Assembly (NCBI GenBank): GCA_035910535.1 | Contig: JAMHXF010000083.1 | Location: forward strand, 136,579 to 200,578 | Source of the DNA: Archangium_A sp035910535 | GTDB taxonomy: Bacteria; Myxococcota; Myxococcia; Myxococcales; Myxococcaceae | Reading direction: 5' to 3' | DNA length: 64,000 nt | Shown here: positions 52,045-61,429 of the stretch, piece after piece | How positions within the stretch are numbered: the first letter of the stretch is position 1 | Layout: each line of letters starts with the position of its first letter | Made by a program: the position numbers and the translations under genes | Notes under the pieces: model-generated | What the model was told of the DNA's origin: nothing | Databases searched by the model: none | What the model saw: the letters and a program-made list of their open reading frames with translations, nothing else

Positions 52045-52866
52045 TCAGACTGAAACGTCGCGACCACGGCCGAGCGTCGAGCGCGGCAACGCCGCCGAGA
52101 AGAACTCCGGCCACGGGCTCTTCACCTGCACGCGCTTCAAGACGGCACTCATCGGCGCGTCGAGCAGCGGGCCGAAGAGCGGCTCGACTTCTTCGGGCTG
52201 CGCGGGGCCGAACTCGAGCTCCAGCGCCTCGAGCTTCGGCCACTGTGCATTGACGAGCGCGGGGATCGCCGACGCGCTCAAGCGTGACGCCGCGAAGTGG
52301 GTGAGCTCCGGCAACACCAGCCCGTCGAGCTGATGTGCCGTGCCGCGCAGCGACAACGACTCGAGCTTCGGCAGCGCGCGGCCCAGCGGCGCGACGAGGC
52401 CGATGTACGGCGGCAGCTCGAGGTACGGCTCACGCGGCGCGAACTCGAAGCGCTCCAGCCGCGCCAACAATGGAAACGACGCCCACCAATCGCTCAGCGC
52501 GCCCTCGGGGTGGCCGTCGAGGCTCACCACCAGTTGCCGCAGCAGCCGCGTCTCGGGTCGCGCGGCGAGCACGCCCAACGCCAGCTGGTCGGGCCGGAGG
52601 TCGAGGCGGAGCGAATCGACGAAGCCCTGGCGCCACGACGCCTCGACCTTCGCGCCGGCGAGCCCCTGCGAGAGCCGCAACACCACGTCGTCGGTCAGCG
52701 CGCGCTCCCGGGCCGACGCCGTATTTCCCTGCTCTTCGCGGGCGCACTGCAGCGCGATGAGCTCGCCGTGCACGTCGCCCTGTTCCTGCAGCAGGTCGGC
52801 GTACACGCGCAGCAGGCCCGGCGATGGGTCGACCGCCAACTGCGTGAGGAGCGCGTCGGGGCTCAT
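52045..52866 (-). CDS. TIGR02996-domain protein
   Basis: The product has 273 residues from the ATG at 52866. The N-terminal RVYADLLQEQGDVHGELIALQ is the TIGR02996 motif, a short domain common in myxobacterial and planctomycete proteins. The rest has irregular leucine-rich-like segments (LPKLESLSLRGTAHQLDGL, WPKLEALELEF), probably an LRR-type solenoid for protein binding. Its role is unknown. It abuts the GMC gene convergently and is divergent from the Cys-rich repeat protein. Confidence 0.7.
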   Translation of the reverse strand: MSPDALLTQLAVDPSPGLLRVYADLLQEQGDVHGELIALQCAREEQGNTASARERALTDDVVLRLSQGLAGAKVEASWRQGFVDSLRLDLRPDQLALGVLAARPETRLLRQLVVSLDGHPEGALSDWWASFPLLARLERFEFAPREPYLELPPYIGLVAPLGRALPKLESLSLRGTAHQLDGLVLPELTHFAASRLSASAIPALVNAQWPKLEALELEFGPAQPEEVEPLFGPLLDAPMSAVLKRVQVKSPWPEFFSAALPRSTLGRGRDVSV

Positions 52867-52969
52867 GGCGGCGGGACAATAGCCGCCGAAGAAGTGATCC
52901 ACCCCAGAACGCGGGCTAGAGTCTGCAAACAGGCCGAAACCTCACACCTGTCTCTTCAAAGGCCCTCCC

Positions 52970-55900
52970 ATGAAGTTGCACCCCCGGCTTCTCCTGGCCC
53001 TGTGCGGCGCGGTCACGCTCGTGTCTTCAAGCTGCTCGCGCACCGACCTCTTCGTCTGCGGCGACGTGGGCGACCCGGCATGTCCCGACGGCTATTCATG
53101 CGTGGACAACCGCTGTCAGCCCGGCGTCGTGAGCTGCGCTGCAGGCGAGACGACCTGCAGCGGCGTGTGCGTCGCGTTGAGTACTGACGAGGCGAACTGC
53201 GGCGCGTGTGGCCGCACGTGCGCGGAGGGCTCGGTCTGTCAGAACGGCGCGTGCTCGACCACGTGCCCCGCCGGCCAGTCGTTCTGCAACGGCCGCTGCA
53301 TCGACGTGACGAACAACTGGCTCAACTGCGGCTCGTGCGACGCGCGCTGTGACTCCTTCGAGCAGTGCATCGCCGGCAGCTGCGCGTGCTCGGCGCCGCT
53401 CTCGGTCTGCGAGGGCCAGTGTGTCGACACCGAGACCAACCCGCTTCACTGCGGCAACTGCGCCAACCGCTGCGGCTCCAACGAGCTGTGTCAGGCCGGG
53501 CGCTGCGTCGGTGGCTGCTCCATGGGCTTCACCCGGTGCGGCAACAGCTGCGTGAACACCGAGGGCGACCGCTTCAACTGCGGCGCGTGTGACAACATCT
53601 GTGCGTCGAACGCCACCTGTACGAGCGGCCGCTGCACCGTCACCTGCCGGCCCGACGAAATCAGCTGCAGCGGCCAGTGCGTCGACGCGCGCACCGACGA
53701 GCGCAACTGCGGCGCCTGCGGCCGTACGTGTGGCCCGTCAGAGACCTGCAACAACGGCGCGTGCACCTCGGGTTGCGCGGCCGGCGAGGTGATGTGCAAC
53801 GGCACCTGCTCCAACCCGTCGACAGACCCGCGCAACTGCGGCCGCTGCGGCTTCGTGTGCGGCCCGCTCGAGGCGTGCACCGCTGGCCAATGCGCGCCGA
53901 CCTGCCCGGCGCCGCTGCAGCTGTGCAACGGGCAATGTGTCGACGTACGCACCGACCCGCGCCACTGCACGGCCTGCAACGCCGCGTGTCAGAGCGGCCA
54001 GGTGTGCATGGTGGGCTGCTTCGGCTGCGGCAACGGCACCACTCAGTGCAACGGCGTGTGCGTCGACACCGGCAGCGACCCCGGCAACTGCGGCGCCTGC
54101 AACCGCTCGTGCGGCATGGGGCAGGTCTGCAACGGCGGCGCCTGCGTTTCGAACTGCGGCCCGCTGACCCAGTGCGCGAACGGCGCGTGCGTCGACACCA
54201 CCAGCGACCGCAGCAACTGCGGCGCGTGCGGCAACGTCTGCGCGCCCAACGCGGCCTGCGTCAATTCACAGTGCACGTCGTCGTGCCCGCCGGGACAAAT
54301 CAACTGCAACGGCGTGTGCACCAACACCGCGAGCGACGCGGCGAACTGCGGCGTGTGCGGCCGCGTCTGCCCCATGGGCACGACCTGCACGAGCGGCACC
54401 TGCGCGTGCCCTGCGGGCTCCGCGTTGTGCAACGGCCGCTGCGTCAACACCGGCGCCGACCCGCTCAACTGCGGCGGTTGCAACAACCAGTGCCCCGCGG
54501 GCCTCTCGTGCGTCAACGCGCAGTGCGGCTGCCCGTCAGGCACCACGTTCTGCAACGGTCAGTGCGTCGACGCGCGCACCAACCCGTCGCACTGTGGCGG
54601 CTGCAACCGGGCCTGCGCCGTCGGCGCCATCTGCAGCACCGGCAGCTGCGCGTGCCCCTCGGGGCAGCAGCTGTGCAACGGCGTGTGCGTCGCCACCGCG
54701 AGTGACACCAACAACTGCGGCGCGTGCGGCAACGCCTGCGCGCAGGGCCAGACGTGCACCAACGGCGCGTGCGCGTGCCCCACAGGCCAACAGCTCTGCA
54801 ACGGCCGTTGCGTCGCCACCAGCAACGACCCGACCAACTGCGGCGCGTGCGGCACCGTGTGCGGCGGCGGCACCACCTGCGTGATGGGCACCTGCCAGTG
54901 CGGTCCCGGCCAGCAGGCGTGCAACGGCACCTGCGTGTCGACCGGCAACGACCCCAACAACTGCGGCGCGTGCGGCACCGCCTGCGGCGCGGGCCAGACC
55001 TGCAACAACGGCGCGTGTACGCAGAGCTGCCCGACGGGCTTCAACACCTGCAACGGCCTGTGCACCAACACCACGAGCGACCCGCAGAACTGCGGCGCGT
55101 GCGGCAACTCGTGCGCCGGAGGCACCTGCACCGCCGGCAACTGCGCGTGCCCCACGGGCTTCCTCAACTGCAACGGCCGGTGCGTCTCGCGCTTCGACTC
55201 GGCGACGTGTGGCTCGTGCACGCAGGCGTGCAACGCGAACCAGGTCTGCACCGGCTTCACCTGCCAGGCGCAGTGCTTCGTGGGCCAGACGCGCTGTGGC
55301 AACTCGTGCGCGTTCATCACCACCGACGTGAACAACTGCGGCGCGTGCGGCAACGCGTGTGGTGCGCCGGGCGCCTTCTGCACCGGCGGCCAGTGTCGCT
55401 GCCCTGCGGGCTTCACGAGCTGTGGCAACAAGTGCGTGCGCACCGACAGCGACGCGGCCAACTGCGGTGCGTGCGGCAACGCGTGCGGCGCAGGTCAGGT
55501 CTGCGACAACAGCCAGTGCCAGCCCATGTGCCCGTCAGGCGAAGCCTCGTGCAGCGGCGCGTGCTTCAACCTGCAGAACGACCCGCTCAACTGCGGCGCG
55601 TGCAGCCGGCGCTGTGGCACCAACGAGCAGTGCGTGGGCGGTACGTGCTTCTGCAGCGGCGGCTTCGGCGTTTGCAACAACCGCTGCATCGACCTGCAGA
55701 GCGACCGCACCAATTGCGGCATGTGCGGCCGCACGTGCGCCGCGAACCAGCAGTGCGTGGCCGGCGCCTGCCAGTGCCCCGTCGGTCAGGCGAGCTGCGG
55801 CAACATCTGCCGCGACCTGCAGAGCGACCGCAACAACTGCGGCATGTGCGGCAACGTCTGCCAGGGCTCCATCGCGTCGGTCGGCTGTCAGAACGGTACG

Positions 55901-56038
55901 TGCACCTGCAACGTGGGCCTCACCATGTGCAGCGGCACGTGCATCAACACCGCGTTCGACAGGAACAACTGCGGCGCGTGCGGCAACGTCTGCACGGCGA
56001 ATTTGACGTGCCGCAACTCCGTCTGCACAACACCATGA
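52970..56038 (+). CDS. Secreted lipoprotein with 23 Cys-rich (Stig1-like) repeats
   Basis: The product has 1022 residues. The signal ends TLVSSSCSRTD, a plausible lipobox. The remainder is a run of about 40-residue units with the consensus C-x3-G-x4-CNG-x-CV...D-xx-NCGACG-xx-C-xxG-x-xC-xxG-x-C. I count 23 NCGxC-type cores. Spacing and composition resemble Stig1-like/TIL-type disulfide modules that are common in large myxobacterial surface proteins. Disulfide formation outside the cytoplasm is expected, giving a long rigid rod. The function is unknown; adhesion or surface coating is possible. Its stop overlaps the next gene (ATGA). Confidence 0.85.
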   Translation: MKLHPRLLLALCGAVTLVSSSCSRTDLFVCGDVGDPACPDGYSCVDNRCQPGVVSCAAGETTCSGVCVALSTDEANCGACGRTCAEGSVCQNGACSTTCPAGQSFCNGRCIDVTNNWLNCGSCDARCDSFEQCIAGSCACSAPLSVCEGQCVDTETNPLHCGNCANRCGSNELCQAGRCVGGCSMGFTRCGNSCVNTEGDRFNCGACDNICASNATCTSGRCTVTCRPDEISCSGQCVDARTDERNCGACGRTCGPSETCNNGACTSGCAAGEVMCNGTCSNPSTDPRNCGRCGFVCGPLEACTAGQCAPTCPAPLQLCNGQCVDVRTDPRHCTACNAACQSGQVCMVGCFGCGNGTTQCNGVCVDTGSDPGNCGACNRSCGMGQVCNGGACVSNCGPLTQCANGACVDTTSDRSNCGACGNVCAPNAACVNSQCTSSCPPGQINCNGVCTNTASDAANCGVCGRVCPMGTTCTSGTCACPAGSALCNGRCVNTGADPLNCGGCNNQCPAGLSCVNAQCGCPSGTTFCNGQCVDARTNPSHCGGCNRACAVGAICSTGSCACPSGQQLCNGVCVATASDTNNCGACGNACAQGQTCTNGACACPTGQQLCNGRCVATSNDPTNCGACGTVCGGGTTCVMGTCQCGPGQQACNGTCVSTGNDPNNCGACGTACGAGQTCNNGACTQSCPTGFNTCNGLCTNTTSDPQNCGACGNSCAGGTCTAGNCACPTGFLNCNGRCVSRFDSATCGSCTQACNANQVCTGFTCQAQCFVGQTRCGNSCAFITTDVNNCGACGNACGAPGAFCTGGQCRCPAGFTSCGNKCVRTDSDAANCGACGNACGAGQVCDNSQCQPMCPSGEASCSGACFNLQNDPLNCGACSRRCGTNEQCVGGTCFCSGGFGVCNNRCIDLQSDRTNCGMCGRTCAANQQCVAGACQCPVGQASCGNICRDLQSDRNNCGMCGNVCQGSIASVGCQNGTCTCNVGLTMCSGTCINTAFDRNNCGACGNVCTANLTCRNSVCTTP
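53140..56030 (+). repeat. Array of 23 diverged Cys-rich coding repeats
   Basis: Twenty-three units of roughly 120-130 bases encode the NCGACG-type Cys motif. Units differ at many bases but the Cys codons and the AACTGCGGC core are kept. This indicates old duplication with purifying selection on the Cys scaffold, rather than recent slippage. Confidence 0.85.
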
Positions 56039-56538
56039 TGATGAAGCCGCTGCTGGTGTGTGCGTTGTTGAGCCTCGGGGCCGCCGAGGTGTTGTCAGGT
56101 GACTACCGCGCGGTGACGCTCGAGACCGGGCAACGCCGCCAGTTCCGCGTGCCGAAGCTCGAGACGATTACCGGTTCGTCGGGGCGCTGTGTCGAAGAGG
56201 GCCTGGACAGCGGAGAGCCAGACTCCATCTGGATTGAGGCGAGCTGCGCCGGCGTGCGCACGTCGCTGGTGTGGAAGAAAGACGGCTCGCGCGTGCACGT
56301 CATGGCGTGCGCTGAAGACGTCGAGTCGCGCACGGCTGATCAGCTCAAGCTCCGTCAGAAGGTGCAGAACGAGCTCAAGGCGAACAAGGCGGTGACCGCG
56401 TGCGTGCGCAACGGGCGCGTCGAAATCTGGGGCTGGGTGAAGTCGGCCGCCGAGCAGGCGCAGGTCGAAGTGCAGGTGAAGAAGCACGGCCTCGACGCGG
56501 TGAAGAACTTCGCGGAGCTCATCAAAACGGAGGAATGA
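56035..56538 (+). CDS. Secreted protein with CpaC-N-like and BON-like segments
   Basis: The product has 167 residues; the first ATG overlaps the repeat-protein stop (56038 and 56041 are further ATG choices). A signal peptide (LLVCALLSLGAAEV) is followed by a beta domain like the pilus/secretin N-terminal domain (VTLETGQRRQFRVPKLETIT, then SLVWKKDGSRVHVM). A BON-like helix-strand part follows (LRQKVQNELKANKAVTACVR, then GRVEIWGWVKS). Coupling to the Cys-rich repeat gene suggests a joint role at the cell envelope, for instance in anchoring or export. Confidence 0.65.
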   Translation: MMMKPLLVCALLSLGAAEVLSGDYRAVTLETGQRRQFRVPKLETITGSSGRCVEEGLDSGEPDSIWIEASCAGVRTSLVWKKDGSRVHVMACAEDVESRTADQLKLRQKVQNELKANKAVTACVRNGRVEIWGWVKSAAEQAQVEVQVKKHGLDAVKNFAELIKTEE

Positions 56539-56540
56539 AA

Positions 56541-57254
56541 ATGAGGTGGCGGGCGGCGTTCGACGCGGTGGCAGACGTTCTTCTTCCGCCGCAGTGCGTG
56601 GTGTGTGACGAAGTGTTGCCGGTGGCCGGCGCGTTCTGTGACGGCTGCGCGGCCGAGGTGCTCGAGCTCCCCGAGGTGCACTGCGCGCGGTGCTCGGAGC
56701 CCGGCGGGTTCGACGACGAGCTCTGTGCGCGCTGTCGTGGTGGGGCGCTGTGGGAAAAAGCGTGGGCGCCGTTCGAGCACGAGGGCTCCGTGGCCCGCGC
56801 GATTCACCGCTTCAAATACGAAGACCGCTCAGACCTCTCACGGCCGCTGGGGCTGCTGCTCGCGGGTACGGCTGGTGACGTGCTGCGCGCCATGCCCGGC
56901 GCGTTGGTGCCCCTGCCGCTGCACGAGCGTCGCTACCGTCAACGTCAGTTCGACCAGGCCGCGATGCTCACGCACGTGGTGTCGACGGCCACCGGGCGCG
57001 GCGTTCAGCTCGAGTGGCTGCGCCGCGTGAAGGACACGCCGCGCCAGGTCGGCCTCTCTGAAGCCGAGCGCGAGGCCAACGTGCAGGGCGCCTTCGTCGC
57101 CTCGTCGCAGGTCAAAGGGCATGACGTGGTGTTGGTCGACGACGTGCTCACCAGCGGGGCGACCGCGCGTGAAGCGAGCCGGGCCCTGCGTGACGCCGGC
57201 GCAGCGCGCATCTTCGTGCTGACGCTGGCGCGCGCGCGCCGCGAGCCACACTGA
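56541..57254 (+). CDS. comF: ComF-family phosphoribosyltransferase-like protein
   Basis: The product has 237 residues; the ATG at 56541 lies 7 bases after GGAGG, which favours it over ATG 56535. The N-terminal zinc-binding Cys clusters (PPQCVVCDE, FCDGCAAEV, HCARCSEPG, LCARCRGG) and the C-terminal PRTase motif VVLVDDVLTSGATARE are intact. ComF-like proteins are linked to DNA uptake and natural transformation, and to helicase-related recombination, in several bacteria. No other competence genes are adjacent. Confidence 0.88.
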   Translation: MRWRAAFDAVADVLLPPQCVVCDEVLPVAGAFCDGCAAEVLELPEVHCARCSEPGGFDDELCARCRGGALWEKAWAPFEHEGSVARAIHRFKYEDRSDLSRPLGLLLAGTAGDVLRAMPGALVPLPLHERRYRQRQFDQAAMLTHVVSTATGRGVQLEWLRRVKDTPRQVGLSEAEREANVQGAFVASSQVKGHDVVLVDDVLTSGATAREASRALRDAGAARIFVLTLARARREPH

Positions 57255-57300
57255 CGAACGCGTTGCACGCAGGCCCGCTCGTCGTGACTGGAGACCCACC

Positions 57301-59571
57301 ATGGGCCTCGAACCGTTGCTGCACGAGCCGGAGCTTCGTCCGTTTCTCCCGCTGCTCTACGTCGCGTGGGCCGATGGCAACCTGGGGCCTGACGAGCGCG
57401 CGCTGATTCAGACGCGCATCGCAGAGCAGCCGTGGCTCAAGCCGCGCTTGCGCGTGGAGCTCGAGAAGTGGCTCGACGCGCGCAGCGCGCCCGACGCGGT
57501 GACGTTGTCGGCGCTGCGTTCGGCCATCGTGAGCGCGGCGAAGACGCTGTCGCCGCGGGGCTTGAGCTCGCTGGCCGCGGTGGCCGACTCGATTTCGTCG
57601 CTCGAGCCGCAGGCGCGCGCGGCGATGGAGGCGCTCGAGCGTGAGCTCGGGCTCGACGCCGCGTCACTGCACCTCTCGGTTGAGCGACCGGAGGCCGGGC
57701 ACTTCGCGAAGCCGCCGTCGTTCGACGTCACCGCGCTGCGCACGTTGCTCGACGGTCGCTTCGTCGACGCGCGCGAGCAGGTGCGCACCTTCCTCGCCGA
57801 CCCGAAGCACCGCGCGATGTACGGCGTGGGCAAAGACGAGTACCGCGCGCAGGTCTACGCGTGGCTCGAGGAGCTCGCAGAGGCCGGCTTCGGAAAGCTG
57901 GCGTACCCGGGCGTGACGACCGACGCCGACGGCGGGCTCGGGCGGTTTCTGGTGACCTTCGAGACGCTGGGCCTCGGCGACCTCTCGCTCGTCGTGAAGT
58001 ACGGCGTGCAGTTCGGTTTGTGGGGCGGCAGCGTCTTTTTCCTCGGCACCCCTGCGCAGCAACAGCGCTACCTGCCGAAGGTCGCGACGCTCGAGTACCC
58101 CGGCTGCTTCGCGATGAGCGAAGTCGGTCACGGCTCCAACGTCGCCGACCTCGAGACCGTCGTGCGGTGGAGCGGGCAGAAGAAGTGCTTCGTGCTGCAC
58201 ACGCCCGGCGAGTCGGCGCGCAAAGACTGGGCTGGTAACGCGGCGCTGCACGCCCGCTTCGCCACCGTCTTCGCGCAGCTCGAGGTAGGCGCCGAGCGCC
58301 ACGGCGTACACGCTTTCGTGGTGCCCATTCGTGACGCGAAGGGCGCCGCGCTGCCCGGCGTTCGCCTCGGAGATTCAGGGCACAAGCTGGGCCTCAACGG
58401 CGTCGACAACGGCCGCGTGTGGTTCGACAACGTCGAGCTGCCGCGCGAGGCGCTGCTCGGTCGCTACGCCGAGGTCACCGAAGCCGGCGAGTACCGCTCG
58501 CCCATTCAGAGCCCCGGCAAGCGCTTCTTCACCATGCTGGGCGCGCTCGTCGGTGGCCGCATCGCCGTCGCCGCGTCGGGCCTGAGCGCCGCGAAGGTGG
58601 GCCTCACCATCGCGCTCCGCTACGCCACCGCCCGTCGACAATTCGGCGCCACGTCAGAGCCGGAGACGTTGCTGCTCGACTACCCGTCACACCAGCGTCG
58701 GCTGCTGCCGCACCTCGCGGCGACGTACGCGTTTCACTTCGCGGTCGACGAGGTGCGGGAGCGCTTCATCAACCGCGAGCCCGACGAAGACACGCGTGAG
58801 CTCGAGGCCGAGGTTGCGGGCTTGAAGGCCGGCGTGACGTGGCACGTGACGCAGGCGCTGCAGGCGGCGCGCGAAGCGTGCGGTGGTCAAGGCTACTTGT
58901 CGGTCAACCGCCTCGCCGACGCGCGCGCCGACACCGACGTCTTCACCACCTTCGAAGGCGACAACACGGTCTTGATGCAGCTGCTCGCCAAGGGCCTGCT
59001 CACGGGCTTCAAGCAGCGCTTCGCAGAGCAGGGCCCGGTGCGCTTCATCTCGGCGAGGTTGCGTGACACCGTCGCGTTGACGAACCCCTTCACCAGTCGC
59101 GGCACCGGTGAAGACACGCTGCGCGACGCGAAGCATCAGCTCAGCATTCTCGAATACCGCGAAGCCTCGCTCGTGCAGTCGGCCGCGCAGCGCGTGCAGA
59201 AACGAATCAAGGCGAAGCAGTCACTCGAAGACGTGCAGGAGCACCTGCTCGCGTTGGCGCAGGCCCACGTCGACGCGTCGTCGCTGCGCGCGTTCATCAA
59301 CGGGGTCGAGAAGGCGACCGGCGCCGAAAAGGACGTGCTGGAGCGCCTGCGTACGCTCTACGGCCTCACGCTCATCGAGCGTCATGCGGGCTGGTTCTTC
59401 GAGAACGGCGTGCTCGAGCCGGCGCGTGCGCGGGCCGTGCGAAAGCTGGTGCCCAGGCTGTTCGCTGAAATTCTCCCCGACGTGGTGGGGCTGACCGACG
59501 CCTTCGGCATTCCCGACGCGTGCCTCGCGGCGCCCATTGCCTTCAATGACCCCGCGCACCCGCGCTGGTGA
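57301..59571 (+). CDS. Acyl-CoA oxidase/dehydrogenase with TerB-like N-terminal domain
   Basis: The product has 756 residues. The first about 110 residues (LPLLYVAWADGNLGPDERAL) resemble the helical TerB/metal-sensing fold. The acyl-CoA oxidase part starts near residue 140. It has YPGCFAMSEVGHGSNVADLE, FVVPIRDAKGAALPGVRLGD, GRIAVAASGLSAAKVG and ATARRQFGA, then GGQGYLSVNR and TTFEGDNTVL. This is the peroxisomal-ACOX-like layout. It should carry out the first, FAD-dependent step of fatty acid beta-oxidation. The TerB-like fusion is not usual for ACOX proteins I know from eukaryotes. Confidence 0.82.
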   Translation: MGLEPLLHEPELRPFLPLLYVAWADGNLGPDERALIQTRIAEQPWLKPRLRVELEKWLDARSAPDAVTLSALRSAIVSAAKTLSPRGLSSLAAVADSISSLEPQARAAMEALERELGLDAASLHLSVERPEAGHFAKPPSFDVTALRTLLDGRFVDAREQVRTFLADPKHRAMYGVGKDEYRAQVYAWLEELAEAGFGKLAYPGVTTDADGGLGRFLVTFETLGLGDLSLVVKYGVQFGLWGGSVFFLGTPAQQQRYLPKVATLEYPGCFAMSEVGHGSNVADLETVVRWSGQKKCFVLHTPGESARKDWAGNAALHARFATVFAQLEVGAERHGVHAFVVPIRDAKGAALPGVRLGDSGHKLGLNGVDNGRVWFDNVELPREALLGRYAEVTEAGEYRSPIQSPGKRFFTMLGALVGGRIAVAASGLSAAKVGLTIALRYATARRQFGATSEPETLLLDYPSHQRRLLPHLAATYAFHFAVDEVRERFINREPDEDTRELEAEVAGLKAGVTWHVTQALQAAREACGGQGYLSVNRLADARADTDVFTTFEGDNTVLMQLLAKGLLTGFKQRFAEQGPVRFISARLRDTVALTNPFTSRGTGEDTLRDAKHQLSILEYREASLVQSAAQRVQKRIKAKQSLEDVQEHLLALAQAHVDASSLRAFINGVEKATGAEKDVLERLRTLYGLTLIERHAGWFFENGVLEPARARAVRKLVPRLFAEILPDVVGLTDAFGIPDACLAAPIAFNDPAHPRW

Positions 59572-59582
59572 AGCGCGGGCCT

Positions 59583-61361
59583 TCACGGAGTCCAGGTCGA
59601 GTCGAGCACGTCGCCGCCAGGCAGCGGCGTCACCAGCAGCTCAGGCGTGCCCAGGCCGGTGACCGACGGGAACAGCAGGAGGTCGAAGGTCTCGTCGATG
59701 CGGGAGTCGGCGACCGCCGCGAGCTGCTGGCCGTTGGGCGACCACATCAAGTCGTCGATGTAGGCGCCTGCGGGGAACGTCGCCAGCTGCACCGGAGGGC
59801 CAGCTGCGGGCACCACCCACGGGTCGTACTGCGCTGCGGAAATCCAGTTCGCGCCGAACGCGAAGTTCGTGCTCGTGCTGTTCGATTCGATGGCGCGGTT
59901 GAAGTCGGGGCGACGACCGGCGACCGCGTTGTTGCTGACTTGCAGGCCCGCTGCAGGGCTGCCGATGGTGGCGCGGTACACCTCGTACGCCTGCTGGGTG
60001 ACGGTGTCGGCCGTATAGAAGAGCGTGAAGCCGTCATCGGCGATGCCGTAGCTGCCGACGTAGCCGAACATGCTGGTGCCGTCGGGCGTGCCGGGCACCA
60101 CGCCGAAGCCCGTACCGTTCGGCAGAATTCGCATCAGCCGGAACGCGGTGTCGGCGAGCGTGCGGTGCTTGAAGATCAGCTCATTGCGCGACGACACCGA
60201 CCACTGCACCGGCGAGGTGACGCCCCAGAAACCGCTGGTGCCGGGCATGCCCAGCGTCGAGGTCGTCAGCAGCGCCGTGGGCGTGGGCGTCGAGGCGTTC
60301 ATGTCGACCACGTACAGCTCGTTGAGGCGGTCGTAGGTGCTCTCGGCGACGATGGCGAGGTAGCGGCTGTCGCGGCTCCAGGTGCTGTTGATGATGTTCA
60401 AGTTGACGTCGCTGGGGCTCGCGCGCGTCGGCGTGACGTCAATGGGCGCGCCTCCCGATGTCGACACCACGAACAGCCGCGAGATTGTCGTCGCGCTGTC
60501 ACGCATCTCGAAGCTCAACCGCTGACCGTTGGGCGCAAAGCGCACGTAGGTGACCGGCGCGCCCGTCGTCGTCGGCACCAGCGTGCGCAGATTGGTGCCG
60601 TCGTGGTTCACGAGCACCACGTCGAAGCGACCCGTCACCGTCGTGTCTGCCGACATCGCGACGGTGCGACCATCGCGCGTCACGTGGAAGCTGCGAATGT
60701 CGGTGCCAGGCACGGTGAGCGGCGCCTGCGTCTTGCTCGGGAAGAGCACGCGCCCGACCTCGCGACGCACCGTCGAGTTGATGGTGCCGTAGTACCAGAG
60801 CTGGCTGGTGAACGTGGGCAACGCACCGCCGCCGCCGCCCGTCGCCGAACCACCGCCCGTCGCTGAGCCACCGCCCGTCGCTGAACCACCGCCTGTCGCT
60901 GAGCCACCGCCCGTCGCTGAACCACCGCCCGTCGCTGAGCCGCCGCCCGTCGCCGAACCGCCGCCCGTCGCCGAACCGCCGCCCGTCGCTGAACCGCCGC
61001 CCGTCGCCGAACCGCCGCCCGTCGCTGAACCGCCGCCCGTCGCTGAACCGCCGCCCGTCGCTGAGCCGCCGCCCGTCGCTGAGCCGCCGCCCGTCGCTGA
61101 GCCGCCGCCCGTCGCTGAGCCGCCGCCCGTGCCCGTCGAAACCGGCAAACACAGGCCGCCTCCGCAAACAGAGCCGAACGCGCAGGCCGAACACATCGCG
61201 CTGCCGCTGCCGCACGAGCTGTTCAAGTTGCCGGCCTGACACGTGCCTTCAAGGTCGCAACAGCCCGTGCAAGTCGACGCGTCACAGCGCGTCCTCGGAG
61301 GGCTGCACGACGACGTGAAACCAACGAAGGACACTGCGACGAGCGGAATCCAGAGCTTCAT
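59583..61361 (-). CDS. Lipoprotein with Gly-Ser-Ala-Thr stalk and TolB-like beta-propeller
   Basis: The product has 592 residues. The signal ends GFTSSCSPP (lipobox). A Cys-rich knob (about 25-70; CDASTCTGCCDLEGTC) is followed by sixteen GGGSAT units and then a seven-bladed-type propeller with repeated strand patterns (THVT-like RDGRTVAMSADTT, SRDSRYLAIVAEST, SPNGQQLAAVADSR). This resembles WD40/TolB-like PD40 repeats. It is likely a surface-displayed protein-binding domain. It is divergent from lspA, which encodes the enzyme that processes such lipoproteins. Confidence 0.75.
   Translation of the reverse strand: MKLWIPLVAVSFVGFTSSCSPPRTRCDASTCTGCCDLEGTCQAGNLNSSCGSGSAMCSACAFGSVCGGGLCLPVSTGTGGGSATGGGSATGGGSATGGGSATGGGSATGGGSATGGGSATGGGSATGGGSATGGGSATGGGSATGGGSATGGGSATGGGSATGGGSATGGGSATGGGGGALPTFTSQLWYYGTINSTVRREVGRVLFPSKTQAPLTVPGTDIRSFHVTRDGRTVAMSADTTVTGRFDVVLVNHDGTNLRTLVPTTTGAPVTYVRFAPNGQRLSFEMRDSATTISRLFVVSTSGGAPIDVTPTRASPSDVNLNIINSTWSRDSRYLAIVAESTYDRLNELYVVDMNASTPTPTALLTTSTLGMPGTSGFWGVTSPVQWSVSSRNELIFKHRTLADTAFRLMRILPNGTGFGVVPGTPDGTSMFGYVGSYGIADDGFTLFYTADTVTQQAYEVYRATIGSPAAGLQVSNNAVAGRRPDFNRAIESNSTSTNFAFGANWISAAQYDPWVVPAAGPPVQLATFPAGAYIDDLMWSPNGQQLAAVADSRIDETFDLLLFPSVTGLGTPELLVTPLPGGDVLDSTWTP
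60841..61128 (-). repeat. Sixteen 18-bp repeats encoding GGGSAT
   Basis: Exactly 16 tandem 18-base units (288 bases), with GTCGC(C/T)GA(A/G)CC(A/G)CCGCC on the plus strand, encode GGGSAT. Only three third-codon positions vary, which indicates recent expansion. It forms the stalk of the propeller lipoprotein. Confidence 0.95.
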
Positions 61362-61429
61362 GAGAGCGGCACTATCAGGGAAATCGCGCGGCCTTCCAAA
61401 TGCTGGCGTCGCGTGGTGTGAGGCGCGCC

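Noticed and set aside
54559..55479. 306-codon minus-strand frame within the Cys-rich repeat gene
   Set aside because: The repetitive PHAPQL-type translation is the reverse reading of the NCGACG codons, not an independent gene.
59568..60866. 432-codon plus-strand frame opposite the propeller lipoprotein
   Set aside because: Composition is shadow-like and the minus-strand protein has signal, repeats and propeller motifs.
60841..61128. CRISPR-like array
   Set aside because: The 18-base units are directly tandem, without spacers, and lie in frame within a coding sequence.
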